Shown: positions 24,978-33,689 of the stretch, one piece after another | How the letters are laid out: every line of letters starts with the position of its first letter | Position numbering within the stretch: the first letter of the stretch is position 1 | Source of the DNA: G963668655 sp963668655 | GTDB taxonomy: Bacteria; Myxococcota_A; SURF-8 | Assembly (NCBI GenBank): GCA_963668655.2 | Contig: CAXXPQ010000002.1 | Span: 1,488,001-1,552,000, forward strand | Direction of reading: 5' to 3' | DNA length: 64,000 nt | Notes under the pieces: generated by a model | Told to the model about the DNA's origin: nothing | Seen by the model: the letters and a program-made list of their open reading frames with translations, nothing else | Databases searched by the model: none | Position numbers and translations under genes: made by a program

Positions 24978-26355
24978 CGAAAAATACAAGGGCTACCGCA
25001 ATCGGACCCGCTCGAAAATGGAAGAGCAGGGCGTGGAGGTCTGGAGCGAGGTGGAGATGGAGACCACCCGGGGACGCTTCCGGGGCATTATCCTGCCGCG
25101 CAGCGAAACGGCCGACGACCTGCACATCGTGCTGAAAATGAAGACCGGCTACAACGTGGGCATCCGCGCGGACACCATCCTGAGCATGGAGCAGGTGGGC
25201 TACCGCGCCGCCAACTACAAGATTCCGGAAAAAGCCTTTCCCTTCGACCCGGGCAAGCCGAAGGTGAAGCTCTTCGGAACCGGCGGCACCATCGCCAGCC
25301 GATTGGACTACCGCACCGGCGCGGTGATTCCCGCCTTCACCCCGGGCGAGCTGTACGGCTCCGTGCCGGAACTGGCGGACATCTGCAACCTGGAGACGGA
25401 AAAGCTCTTCGGCGTCTTTTCCGAGAACATGGGGCCGCAGGAATACATCACGCTGGCCGAAAGCTGCGGGCAGGCCATCCGGGACGGCTATCACGGCATC
25501 GTCATCGGCCACGGCACCGACACCATGCACCACACCGCCGCCGTGCTGTCCTTCATGCTCCAGGATTCCCCCGTGCCCATCGTCATGGTGGGCAGCCAGC
25601 GCAGCTCCGACCGGCCCAGTTCGGACGCGGCCATCAACCTGATCCGCTCGGTCACCGCCGCCGCCCACGGCGACATCGCCGAGGTGATGGTCTGCATGTT
25701 CGGCCCCACCAGCGACCAGTACAACCTCCTGCACCGGGGCACGCGCGTCCGCAAGATGCACTCCAGCTACCGCAGCACCTTCCGCACGCTGTCCGACACG
25801 CCGCTGGGACGCATCCGGGGGCGCAAGATCGAAACCTTTACGGACGACTATCGCCGACGACGACCGGACCGGGAAGTGAAGGTCAACGCCGTCTTCGACG
25901 ACCGCGTGACCATCGTCTACTACTATCCCAACATGAAGCCGGACATCATCGAATCGCTGATGGACAACGGCTACAAGGGCATCGTCATCGCGGGCACGGG
26001 CCTGGGCCACGTGAACAAGCCGCTGTATCCGGTGCTGGAAAAGGCCTGCAAGGCGGGCCTGCACGTCTACATGACGGTGCAGACGCTCTACGGTTTCGTG
26101 CAGATGTACGTCTACGAGACCGGCCGCGAGCTGATGCAGCTGGGCGTGGTCCCGGCGGCCAACATGCTGCCGGAGGTGGCTTACGTCAAGCTGGGCTGGG
26201 TGCTGGGGCAGACCCACGACCGCGACGAGGTGAAGCGGCTGATGCTCACGCCCATGGCCCACGAGATCACCGAGCGCGAGCCGCACAACGGCTACCTGAT
26301 TCACCAGGGCGGCATCCCCGAATCCGACGAGCTGCTTCTGAAACTCTGGAAGTAG
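24967..26355 (+). CDS. gatD: glutamyl-tRNA(Gln) amidotransferase subunit D (archaeal type, asparaginase fold)
   Basis: 462 residues. The N-terminal 95 residues are the small beta domain specific to GatD (EVEMETTRGRFRGIILPR). The type-I asparaginase fold follows, with complete catalytic residues: T108 in GTGGTIAS, T184-D185 in HGTDTM and K263 in VRKMHSS. It releases ammonia from glutamine (or asparagine) and channels it to GatE. A plain asparaginase would be about 330 residues and lack the N-terminal domain, and the overlap with gatE settles identity. It is convergent with rsmA, with 8 bp between stops. No gatA, gatB or gatC is in the window. Confidence 0.93.
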   Translation: MTTDEKYKGYRNRTRSKMEEQGVEVWSEVEMETTRGRFRGIILPRSETADDLHIVLKMKTGYNVGIRADTILSMEQVGYRAANYKIPEKAFPFDPGKPKVKLFGTGGTIASRLDYRTGAVIPAFTPGELYGSVPELADICNLETEKLFGVFSENMGPQEYITLAESCGQAIRDGYHGIVIGHGTDTMHHTAAVLSFMLQDSPVPIVMVGSQRSSDRPSSDAAINLIRSVTAAAHGDIAEVMVCMFGPTSDQYNLLHRGTRVRKMHSSYRSTFRTLSDTPLGRIRGRKIETFTDDYRRRRPDREVKVNAVFDDRVTIVYYYPNMKPDIIESLMDNGYKGIVIAGTGLGHVNKPLYPVLEKACKAGLHVYMTVQTLYGFVQMYVYETGRELMQLGVVPAANMLPEVAYVKLGWVLGQTHDRDEVKRLMLTPMAHEITEREPHNGYLIHQGGIPESDELLLKLWK

Positions 26356-26363
26356 AATCGCGG

Positions 26364-27221
26364 TCAGGGCTCCGACGGCGTTTCCTCCAGGCAGGCCGCC
26401 ATGGCCTCGAAAATCTCCACGGACAGGCGTTCCGCGCGCAACGACAGTTCCTCGCCGAAGCGCCTCTCCAGCCGTTCCATGGCTTCCCGTCCGATGGAAA
26501 GAAAGGGCTGTTTCTCCAGGCTGTTCTTCAGTTTCTTCCGGCGCTGGTGAAAGGCCGCCTTGACGAAGCGGCGGAAATGCGCTTCTCGGCGAACGGCCGC
26601 CCGGTCGCCCGGCGGATGAAAGAAGACCGAGACGAAACGGCTGTCCACCTTCGGCGTGGGATAGAAGCAGGTGCGCTTCACGTCCGGCCCGCGCCGCACC
26701 TCGCCCGCCCGGGCGAAGATGACGCTCAGCGCGGAATAATCCGGTTCCCCCACCGTGGCGGCCAGACGCACGGCCACCTCGCGCTGAAGCAGGACGTGGG
26801 CGCTTCGGACGAATTCACGGTTTTCCAGGAGGTGAAACAGGAGCGGACCCGAGATCTGGTAGGGCAGGTTGCCCACCACCTTCACCCGGCGTCCGGCGCG
26901 TTCGAAAACTTCGCCGAAGGTGAAGTCCAGGGCATTGGCCTCCGCCACCTCCACCCCGCCGCCGGGTTCGAAGCGCTCCCGCAGAATCGCCGCCATGTCC
27001 CGGTCGCGCTCCACGGCGACGACCGTACGGTCCGGGGCGACGAGCCGTTCCGTAAGCGCCCCCGCCCCCGCGCCGATCTCCACCAGCAGCCGATCCTCGT
27101 CCGACAGCTCAGAGGCTTGCACGATGCGGTCCAGGGCATTTTTGTCCATCAGGAAATTCTGTCCCCAGCTCTTCTTGGGCTTCAGGCCGCGCGCATCGAG
27201 AAGCGCTTTCGAACTGGGCAT
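26364..27221 (-). CDS. rsmA: 16S rRNA adenine(1518/1519)-N6-dimethyltransferase RsmA (KsgA)
   Basis: 285 residues from the ATG at 27221; GAGGAG inside the end of tsaD supplies the ribosome site, and the longer upstream frame is tsaD in another frame. Opening motif KKSWGQNFLMDK, SAM site VEIGAGAGALTERL, catalytic motif NLPYQIS and C-terminal FHQRRKKLKNSL are all diagnostic. It dimethylates two adjacent adenosines in the 3' hairpin of 16S rRNA late in 30S assembly. It lies 2 bp after the tsaD stop, so the two are probably co-translated. Confidence 0.94.
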   Translation of the reverse strand: MPSSKALLDARGLKPKKSWGQNFLMDKNALDRIVQASELSDEDRLLVEIGAGAGALTERLVAPDRTVVAVERDRDMAAILRERFEPGGGVEVAEANALDFTFGEVFERAGRRVKVVGNLPYQISGPLLFHLLENREFVRSAHVLLQREVAVRLAATVGEPDYSALSVIFARAGEVRRGPDVKRTCFYPTPKVDSRFVSVFFHPPGDRAAVRREAHFRRFVKAAFHQRRKKLKNSLEKQPFLSIGREAMERLERRFGEELSLRAERLSVEIFEAMAACLEETPSEP

Positions 27222-27223
27222 GG

Positions 27224-28246
27224 TCAGGCCAGCTCCTCGGAGGGCGATGCGTTCAGGTCCAGGCCGTGGGCGACGCCGCGCCGCAGGGCCTCCGTTCCGG
27301 CCACGGCCACCATGGCGGCGTTGTCCGTGCAGTGAATCCGGTCCGGGACGTAGCATTCCGCTCCGTTCGCGCGGGCCGTTTCCGCCATGCGTTCCCTGAG
27401 GCGTCCGTTGGCCGCCACGCCGCCCGCCAGCACCAGGCGCGTAAGGCCGGTGCGTCGAAGCGCCAGCGCGGTCTTTCTCGCCAGGGCGTCCACCACGGCT
27501 TCCTGGAGCGAGGCGCACAGATCCGGGAGGTCTTCCGCCGATGCGCCGTGGGAGCGGACGTGTTCCCGGGCGGCGGTCTTCAGTCCCGAAAAGGAAAAAT
27601 CCAGCGTGTCCTTTCGGGGCAGCGCCCGGGGAAAGGCCACTGCGTCCGGGTCGCCCGTCCGGGCCAGCCGTTCGATCTCCACGCCGCCCGGATAGCCCAG
27701 GCCGCAGAGCTTTGCGAATTTGTCCAGGGCCTCCCCGGCGGCGTCGTCCCGCGTGGCGCCCAGCCGCTTGAAGCGGTCCGGAGCCTCCACGGCGTAAAGC
27801 GCCGTGTGTCCCCCGGAGACGATCAGCCCCAGAAAGGGAAAATCCGGCGGATCGGGCAATAGCCGGACCGCCAGCATGTGCGCCTGGAGATGATTGACGC
27901 CCACCACGGGAATGTCCAGGGCGTAGGCCAGCGCCTTGGCCGCCGAAAGCCCCACCAGAAGCGCGCCCACAAGGCCCGGCGTGCGCGTGACGGCCACGGC
28001 GTCCAGATCGCGAAGGCTCACGCCGGATTCCGCAAGCGCCGCGCTCACCAGGGGAAACAGCGCCTGAAGATGCTGGCGGCTGGCGATCTCGGGGACCACG
28101 CCGCCGAAGCGCGCGTGCAGCGACACCTGGCTGCTGATGACGGAAGACAGCACCTCGCGGCCGTTTCGGACCACGGCGGCGGCGGTTTCGTCGCAGGAGC
28201 TTTCCAGCCCGAGGACGAGGGGGGGCTTTTTTTCACGATGGGTCAT
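27224..28246 (-). CDS. tsaD: tRNA N6-adenosine threonylcarbamoyltransferase TsaD
   Basis: 340 residues, full length. GLESSCDET at 13-21, metal-binding NHLQAH (H119, H123), VSGGHTALY and HCTDNAAM are all intact. With TsaB, TsaC and TsaE (not in this window) it transfers a threonylcarbamoyl group to A37 of ANN-decoding tRNAs. GGAGGAG lies rather far (about 16 nt) from the ATG; no better in-frame start is seen. It is followed directly by rsmA and preceded after 69 bp by the DUF4388 regulator. Its product is the substrate of TrmO encoded at 15803. Confidence 0.94.
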   Translation of the reverse strand: MTHREKKPPLVLGLESSCDETAAAVVRNGREVLSSVISSQVSLHARFGGVVPEIASRQHLQALFPLVSAALAESGVSLRDLDAVAVTRTPGLVGALLVGLSAAKALAYALDIPVVGVNHLQAHMLAVRLLPDPPDFPFLGLIVSGGHTALYAVEAPDRFKRLGATRDDAAGEALDKFAKLCGLGYPGGVEIERLARTGDPDAVAFPRALPRKDTLDFSFSGLKTAAREHVRSHGASAEDLPDLCASLQEAVVDALARKTALALRRTGLTRLVLAGGVAANGRLRERMAETARANGAECYVPDRIHCTDNAAMVAVAGTEALRRGVAHGLDLNASPSEELA

Positions 28247-28315
28247 GGGTCGGGTCGCGGTTCTCCTCCGGCGATTTCCCTCGGCAGCGGAAAGGAAATC
28301 CGGAAACGGATGGTA

Positions 28316-29209
28316 TCAGGATTCCGTAAGCGCCCGGACGGCCTCGGAATCGAAGACGGGATGATCCTCCGGGTTTCCCGCCGCACCGCGCAGGTGGTCG
28401 AGCAGGTAACGCAGGTCGGCCCGGCCGGATCCGGCATCGTCCACGTCGTACAGGTCCGCCAGGGATACGTCCCTGAGCGCCGTTTCCATGTCCAGGATCT
28501 CCCGGTAGGCCTGGCGCAGCTTGCGCGAACAACTGATGACCCGGCCGCCGTTGGAAATCAGCGCTTCCCGGCGATAGGCCGCGTTGAACCCGATGGTGAA
28601 CTCGCCCGAATTCCAGCAGAGCAGGCGCAGGGCCGCCTCGGAGGGCGGGTGGGCCTCCAGTTCGGCGTCCACCAATCGGCCGTCGTCGAAAAACAGCGCG
28701 CCCGTGCGGCCCTTGCGACGCAGTTCCATGCGCCCCGTGCGCCGCGCTTCCAGCGCGCCGTCCAGGATGTCGTACAGCAAGCCGTCGGACAGGATACCCG
28801 TGAACTCCTGCACTTCGTCGCCGCTTTCATCCGGCCGTTCGGATTCGGCCTTTTTGACGATCCCCATGACGCGGGTGACGAATTCGCGCAGGTAGATGGG
28901 TTTCGTGAGGTAGTCCTCCGCCCCGATCTCCAGCCCCGCGATCTTGTCCTCCACGGCGGCGCGCCGCGTGATGAACAGCAGTTTCAGGGAGTCCGGCCGC
29001 TCGGCCAGAATCTCCTTGGCGAAACGCACGCCGTCGCCGTCCGGCAGGTCCACCTCGGCCACCAGCAGGGAAAACTCCTCCAGTTCCAGGCGCTTCCTGG
29101 CTTCCTGCTGGCCGGAAACCCCGAAGACCTCCAGCCCCGCGCCCCGGAGTCCGCTTTCCATCATCAGACGGCTGTGTCCGTCTCCGTCTACGATCAGTAT
29201 GCGTTTCAC
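28316..29209 (-). CDS. receiver-like protein with DUF4388 (PATAN-type) domain; pseudo-receiver
   Basis: 297 residues, GTG start at 29209 with GGGAGAG 4 nt upstream. Residues 1-120 fold as a CheY-like receiver: ILIVDGDGHSR at the acidic pocket, LFITRR for the switch Thr, YLTKPI for the conserved Lys. The position of the phosphoacceptor Asp (four before Pro in LPDGDG) is Glu52, so it cannot be phosphorylated in the normal way and may be locked on. Residues about 135-290 match DUF4388: FTGILSDGLLYDILDGALEARRTGRM and GALFFDDGRLVDAE. Such fusions are common in Myxococcota and related groups. No output DNA-binding domain is present. Own promoter at 29262-29291. Confidence 0.8.
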   Translation of the reverse strand: MKRILIVDGDGHSRLMMESGLRGAGLEVFGVSGQQEARKRLELEEFSLLVAEVDLPDGDGVRFAKEILAERPDSLKLLFITRRAAVEDKIAGLEIGAEDYLTKPIYLREFVTRVMGIVKKAESERPDESGDEVQEFTGILSDGLLYDILDGALEARRTGRMELRRKGRTGALFFDDGRLVDAELEAHPPSEAALRLLCWNSGEFTIGFNAAYRREALISNGGRVISCSRKLRQAYREILDMETALRDVSLADLYDVDDAGSGRADLRYLLDHLRGAAGNPEDHPVFDSEAVRALTES

Positions 29210-29261
29210 GGTTCTCTCCCACCTTCGAAGATTCTTCCGATCGATCCTACTTCAGCGCTGT

Positions 29262-29291
29262 ATTCTACAGGAAAACAGTCGAAAACCGCAA
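29262..29291 (-). promoter_or_regulatory. promoter of the DUF4388 regulator (and possibly tsaD-rsmA)
   Basis: TTGCGG, 18 bp, TAGAAT on the minus strand. The -10 sits in a small inverted repeat CTGTA-ttc-TACAG (plus-strand reading). Confidence 0.4.
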
Positions 29292-29308
29292 GGATTTCCT
29301 TCCCTTGC

Positions 29309-30109
29309 CTAGCGGCCCTTGAAACGCGGCGCGCGTTTCTCCAGAAACGAGGCGATGCCTTCCATGAAATCCTCCTTCAGGCTGGATTCCGCGATGAGGC
29401 GATTCTCGATCTCGGCCTGGGTCTCGAAGGAGCGCAGGTGCGCCTCGCGCAGCAAAAGCTTCGTCTGGCCGTAACTCCAGGTGGGCCCCGCCGCCACGCC
29501 GTTCGCCAGCGTTTCCACCTCCGCCGGGAAGGTTTCCGCGTCGAACACGCCGTTGACGAGCCCCCATTCCAGCGCTTCGTCGGCCGAAAGGATCTTTCCG
29601 GTAAACGCGATCTCCATGGCCTTCGGCCAGCCGATCCGCTGGGACAGGTGCAGGGTGGAGCCGCCGTCCGGCACGAAGGCCCGCTGGACGTAGGCCCAGT
29701 TGAAACGCGCCTTTCGGCTGGCGTAGACCAGGTCGCAGGAAATGGCCAGGCTCATGCCGATGCCCGCCGCGCCGCCGTTGACCGCCGCGATGACGGGTTT
29801 GGGCGTGCGGGCGATGATGGAGATGGCCGAGTGGATGTGCAGGTTGGCCTGCAAAAACATGTTGTAGGGCGTCAGGGGGACGTTGCCGTCGTAGTCTTCG
29901 GGAAAGGCCAGGTCCGCCCCGGCGCAGAAGCTTTTGCCCTCGCCGGTGATGACGATGGCGCGCACGGCGTCGTCGTTGGCCGTGCTCAGAAGCGCCTCGC
30001 GCACCTCCCGGCAGAGATCGACGGTCACGGCGTTGTTGCGTTCCGGCCGGTTCAGCCGAATCCACGCCACGGGATCTTTCCGTTCCAGGATCAGGTTTTC
30101 GTAGGCCAT
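29309..30109 (-). CDS. crotonase-fold enoyl-CoA hydratase/isomerase, PaaG-like
   Basis: 266 residues from the ATG at 30109, preceded by AGGAGG with 5-nt spacing. RLNRPERNNAVT and KSFCAGADL are typical crotonase motifs, and the oxyanion-hole loop is NGGAAGIGMSLA. Neither catalytic Glu of classical enoyl-CoA hydratase is present. Instead AFVPDGGST places an Asp (D148) where PaaG-type delta-3,delta-2 isomerases have theirs, so isomerase activity is more likely than hydration. It lies 28 bp downstream of a membrane protein gene at the end of the dnaN-recF-uppP-lgt cluster and has no obvious functional link to it. Confidence 0.8.
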   Translation of the reverse strand: MAYENLILERKDPVAWIRLNRPERNNAVTVDLCREVREALLSTANDDAVRAIVITGEGKSFCAGADLAFPEDYDGNVPLTPYNMFLQANLHIHSAISIIARTPKPVIAAVNGGAAGIGMSLAISCDLVYASRKARFNWAYVQRAFVPDGGSTLHLSQRIGWPKAMEIAFTGKILSADEALEWGLVNGVFDAETFPAEVETLANGVAAGPTWSYGQTKLLLREAHLRSFETQAEIENRLIAESSLKEDFMEGIASFLEKRAPRFKGR

Positions 30110-30137
30110 ATCGTCCTCCTTATCGTTCGTTGTCCGC

Positions 30138-32075
30138 TTATTTCTTCGGGTCCGGGCCGAGCGGCGCCTGCTCCGGCGCGGGCGGATCGTTTCCCGCCTC
30201 GGCTTCGCAGGCCAGTTCGTCCGGGTCGTACAGCCGGTACGTTCCGCCCTGCAAAACGGCCACGAGATCCTTTCCCTTCCGGAGCGGCCGGTCGAAGCGG
30301 ATCCGCAGCCGGCTTCCCGTCCCCGGGGCGTTCGCTTCGAGTCGCACGCGGAAGTCCCGTTCCCGAACATCCCGCCCCACGGGCATCCTCGCGATTCCGC
30401 CCATGGGGGACCAATCGGCCAGACCGGTCAGCCACGCTCCTTTGCGCAAGGTCGCATGCAGGACGCGCCCTTCGCACAGGGACAGTTCCGGCGGATCGCC
30501 GCCGTAGAAATGCAGGTGCCGTGTGAAGGCCCGGGCGATAGCGTCCTCCGGAACGGGCAGGCCCTTCGGCGTGGCCAGGGGACTGGCCGCCAGGATCTCC
30601 ACCCGGGCGACCTCCCGCCCTTTCGCCCAGCGCATTCGCCGCTCCAGGTCCGTGGCCCCGGGCCAGGCGTTCAGCACCCAGACCGTCCGGCCTTCGCCCG
30701 TTTCCGAGGCGCGTCCATCCAGCGCGTTCGAAAGATTTTCGGCCAGGCGGTCGGCGGTTTTGTTCGCGTAGACCTGCAGGGAAAGATAGCCTGTTATCTG
30801 AAACAGCACGCTTGGAACGAACGCCAGCGCCAGGGCCGCGGCGAACACGGCCTTCCATCGCACGGAAAAGCGCATTCGTGAAATCCATACGAAGACATCC
30901 GCCGTCATCAGGCCGAGAAACGCCCCCGCCGGGAGCAGGGTTTCGGGCCGCACACCGCCGGTGGCGCGCAGAAGCATGGCCGCCGCCAGTCCGGCCAACC
31001 CCACCGCCGCCAGCGCCGAACGGTCCCGAAAGACGCGGTAGAGCGAAAACAGCGGAAAGAGCAGCGTCAGCAACGGAAAGGCGTACAGCGTCAGGGGCGT
31101 GGCGGGCAGGGACATCGGGGGCATAAGCGCCGCCCAGCAGGTCGTTTCCGGAAGAAAGCGCAGGAAGAACGCCGCCCACATCGCCGAAAAATGGTCCAGA
31201 TACCAGGCGGCGGCGGATCCGACGCTCGGACCCGTGGGAAAGAAGGCGCGAAAAAACAGAAACGCCGCCGCAGGCGCGATCAGAAAGCCCAGCCGATGCG
31301 GAAGGAGATTCCGTTTCTCGCGATTTTTCAACCCGGGATCCGAAGCGGCGGCGGAAGCCTCGTCCGAAACGAGACCATCCCGCCAGATTCCCGCCGCCAG
31401 GGCCGCCGGCAGAGCCAGCGCCGCTGCGTCGGCGAAAAGCGCGAAAGCGAAAAACGTCCCGGCCAAGATCCTTTCCCGGCGCGGACGATCGCTTCGCCCC
31501 CAGTCCAGGCGGTCGGCGGCGACGAACGCCAGAAGCGTGGCCAGAAGCGCGGGCTGCCCCGTAACGGGAATCGCCTGCCCCAGCAGGGCCGGATGAGCCG
31601 CGAAAACCAGCGAGGCCGCCAACGCCGTTAGCGGCTCCGCGCCGAAGCGCCGCGCCGCCAGGCCGATCGCCGCGGCCAGCCCGGCGAAGAGCAGCAGGCC
31701 GACCAGATGATACCCCGGCGACCATCCGCCGAAGACGGTCGCTTCCATCCAGGCCAGAAGCTGAGCGGCGGGCGGGCGATACAGGCGCAGCGTTCCTCCC
31801 GCGCGGGCCAGAAGCTCCCGCGCCTCCTTGCGCTGGTTCCAATAGTCGGAAACCTCGAGGGCGTCCACGGTCTTCAAGGGCGACAGCGCCGACGCGCCGC
31901 CCGTTCGCGCCTCGTCCAGCCAGGCCAGGGAAGCCGCCGACAGACCCGTGGCCAGGCCGTAGCCGTACAAAATGAAAACGAGAAGAAAGGGCGCGACCCG
32001 GAAAAGAAGCGGGAGGGGCGCGGGCGAATCGATGGGTTTTTCCGGCGCGTTCTCCAGGGCGGCGGGACGTTCCAT
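30138..32075 (-). CDS. polytopic membrane protein, GT-C glycosyltransferase-like (TMTC/PMT type)
   Basis: 645 residues with about ten membrane spans and a soluble C-terminal region of about 200 residues. The N-terminal part has an acidic loop (AWLDEARTGG) after TM1. The pattern YRPPAAQLLAWM, GYHLVGLLLFAGL, FAAHPALLGQAIPVTGQP, LATLLAFVAADRLDW is the arrangement seen in TMTC/O-mannosyltransferase-like GT-C enzymes, which use polyprenyl-linked sugars. The start is 4 bp after the lgt stop. The neighbouring uppP, which recycles undecaprenyl phosphate, is consistent with a lipid-linked donor. The substrate is unknown. Confidence 0.65.
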   Translation of the reverse strand: MERPAALENAPEKPIDSPAPLPLLFRVAPFLLVFILYGYGLATGLSAASLAWLDEARTGGASALSPLKTVDALEVSDYWNQRKEARELLARAGGTLRLYRPPAAQLLAWMEATVFGGWSPGYHLVGLLLFAGLAAAIGLAARRFGAEPLTALAASLVFAAHPALLGQAIPVTGQPALLATLLAFVAADRLDWGRSDRPRRERILAGTFFAFALFADAAALALPAALAAGIWRDGLVSDEASAAASDPGLKNREKRNLLPHRLGFLIAPAAAFLFFRAFFPTGPSVGSAAAWYLDHFSAMWAAFFLRFLPETTCWAALMPPMSLPATPLTLYAFPLLTLLFPLFSLYRVFRDRSALAAVGLAGLAAAMLLRATGGVRPETLLPAGAFLGLMTADVFVWISRMRFSVRWKAVFAAALALAFVPSVLFQITGYLSLQVYANKTADRLAENLSNALDGRASETGEGRTVWVLNAWPGATDLERRMRWAKGREVARVEILAASPLATPKGLPVPEDAIARAFTRHLHFYGGDPPELSLCEGRVLHATLRKGAWLTGLADWSPMGGIARMPVGRDVRERDFRVRLEANAPGTGSRLRIRFDRPLRKGKDLVAVLQGGTYRLYDPDELACEAEAGNDPPAPEQAPLGPDPKK

Positions 32076-32079
32076 GGGG

Positions 32080-32868
32080 TCAGCGCTCCTTGCCGAAGTA
32101 GGCCCGGTCCATGGGATGCCGCTTGCGCGTGGCCGCCAGATAGATCCCGGCCAGCAGAAGCGCCAGACAGCCGTATTGGGCGGGCGTGAGGCTCCAGTAG
32201 CGGGCGTCGGCCCAGCGCACGTCCCCGGCGCGCAGGAAATCGAGGAAAAAGCGTACGGGGGCGTACAGAATCAGGATCAGCGCCATGACCGTTCCGCTAC
32301 GATGGGGCCTGCGGGTGAAGACCAGCAGGGTTCCCAAAATGACGAAGGTCAGCATCAGTTCGTACAGGCCCAGATCGTGCCGCGCGCCGCCGGGAAATTT
32401 CACGGCCAGAAAGAAATCGCTGCGGATGCCCGGATGGTCGTGGGTGACGGCGCAGCCCGTGCGGCCGAATACCCAGCCAACCACCAGGGCGAACAGCAGG
32501 CGGTCGGCGTAGGGCCGCATGTTCACCCGCTTATAGCGCAGGTAGCCCAGCCCGCCCAGCATACCGCCGAAGAAGCCGCCGATGGAGGAATAGCCACCCC
32601 AGATCTTCAGGAGCACCAGCGGATCCTCGGACAGAAGCTCGGGATGGTAGAACAGCACGTGCATGAGATGCGCGCCCAGAAAGCCGCCCAGCAGGCAGAA
32701 CTCCGGCAGGGGCAGGGCGACCTTCGGATCCACTAGATCGCCGGCCCGCTTGCACAGCCGGTCGTACACGAACACGCCCGCCAGGATGCCCAGCACCACT
32801 AGCACGAAAAAAGGTTGGATCTCCAGGCCGAACAGCGTGACCGGATCGATGGTGACATAGGGAATCAC
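32080..32868 (-). CDS. lgt: prolipoprotein diacylglyceryl transferase-like protein Lgt
   Basis: 262 residues from a GTG at 32868, chosen because AAGGAG lies 8 nt upstream, directly after the uppP stop; an upstream extension would overlap uppP. Seven-span topology. GRTGCAVTHDHPGIRSDF replaces the common GRxGNxxxxE signature, while RHDLGLYELM and AGDVRWADARYWSLTPAQ match the rest of the family. This divergent signature, as I recall, is shared by deltaproteobacterial Lgt relatives. It would attach diacylglycerol to the lipobox Cys of prolipoproteins; at least seven such substrates are encoded in this window. Confidence 0.8.
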   Translation of the reverse strand: MIPYVTIDPVTLFGLEIQPFFVLVVLGILAGVFVYDRLCKRAGDLVDPKVALPLPEFCLLGGFLGAHLMHVLFYHPELLSEDPLVLLKIWGGYSSIGGFFGGMLGGLGYLRYKRVNMRPYADRLLFALVVGWVFGRTGCAVTHDHPGIRSDFFLAVKFPGGARHDLGLYELMLTFVILGTLLVFTRRPHRSGTVMALILILYAPVRFFLDFLRAGDVRWADARYWSLTPAQYGCLALLLAGIYLAATRKRHPMDRAYFGKER

Positions 32869-32882
32869 GGCGACGTCTCCTT

Positions 32883-33689
32883 TCAGGCGGCCAGCGAGAA
32901 CGCCAGTCCTCCGGCCAGAACGCACCAGGGCGCGAAGGCGTGCAGGCCGCCCCGGCCGAGGATGCGAATCAGAAACCACAGCGCGGCATACCCGGTCAGC
33001 GCGCTCACCCCGAAGCCGATCAGCAGCGTTCCGGCCGAAAGTCCGCCCGGATCCACGTCACGCAGCTTCAGAACCAGGGCTCCCAGAATGGCGGGCACGC
33101 TCAGCAGAAAGGAAAAACGGGCGGCCTCCTCGGGGCGCACGCCCAGCAGCATGGCGGCGGAGATGGTGGAGCCGGAACGCGAGATTCCCGGGGTGATGGC
33201 CGCGCTCTGGGCCAGTCCGATCCAAAGCGCCTTGCCGAAGCTCAGCCCGCCCACGGCCTTCGCGCGCGTGAAGCGCGTGGAAATCAGCAGCCCGGCCGTG
33301 ACGAAGAGCGCCGCGCCGACCAGGTGCAGGTCGGAAAACGCCGCCTCGAAGCGTTCCTTGAGCAGTACGCCCACGACGCCCGTGGGAAGCGTTCCGGCGA
33401 AAAGCCACAGCCCCATGCGCCGGCCCTCGTTTTCCGTCCAGCTCGCGGGCTTCCAGAGCGGTCCGGCCGCCGGATCGAAGGCCCGGCGCAGCAGGCCGAG
33501 GATGTCGCTGCGATAATAGACCAGCACCGCCAGCAGGGTGCCCACGTGCAGCACGACATCGAAAAAGACGTTTTCGTCCCGGTGGCCCAAAAGCGCCTGC
33601 CCGATGGCCAGGTGCCCGGACGAAGAAACCGGAAGAAACTCCGTCAGTCCCTGCACCAGTCCCAGAACGGCGGCTTCCAAAAGATTCAC
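32883..33689 (-). CDS. uppP: undecaprenyl-diphosphatase UppP (BacA)
   Basis: 268 residues, GTG start at 33689 overlapping the recF stop (GTGA), with GAGGAGG upstream. LVQGLTEFLPVSSSGHL (catalytic Glu and P-V-S-S-S-G-H) and GISRSGST are the two active-site motifs. The enzyme removes a phosphate from undecaprenyl pyrophosphate at the periplasmic face to recycle the lipid carrier for peptidoglycan and glycan export. Eight spans are predicted. It is embedded between recF and lgt in one operon. Confidence 0.93.
   Translation of the reverse strand: MNLLEAAVLGLVQGLTEFLPVSSSGHLAIGQALLGHRDENVFFDVVLHVGTLLAVLVYYRSDILGLLRRAFDPAAGPLWKPASWTENEGRRMGLWLFAGTLPTGVVGVLLKERFEAAFSDLHLVGAALFVTAGLLISTRFTRAKAVGGLSFGKALWIGLAQSAAITPGISRSGSTISAAMLLGVRPEEAARFSFLLSVPAILGALVLKLRDVDPGGLSAGTLLIGFGVSALTGYAALWFLIRILGRGGLHAFAPWCVLAGGLAFSLAA

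Noticed and set aside
26364..27518. Longer N-terminus for RsmA
   Set aside because: The extension is tsaD read in another frame; the ATG at 27221 has a ribosome site and the family start.
29309..30370. Longer N-terminus for the crotonase
   Set aside because: Arg/Thr-rich extension overlaps the upstream membrane-protein gene; AGGAGG marks the ATG at 30109.
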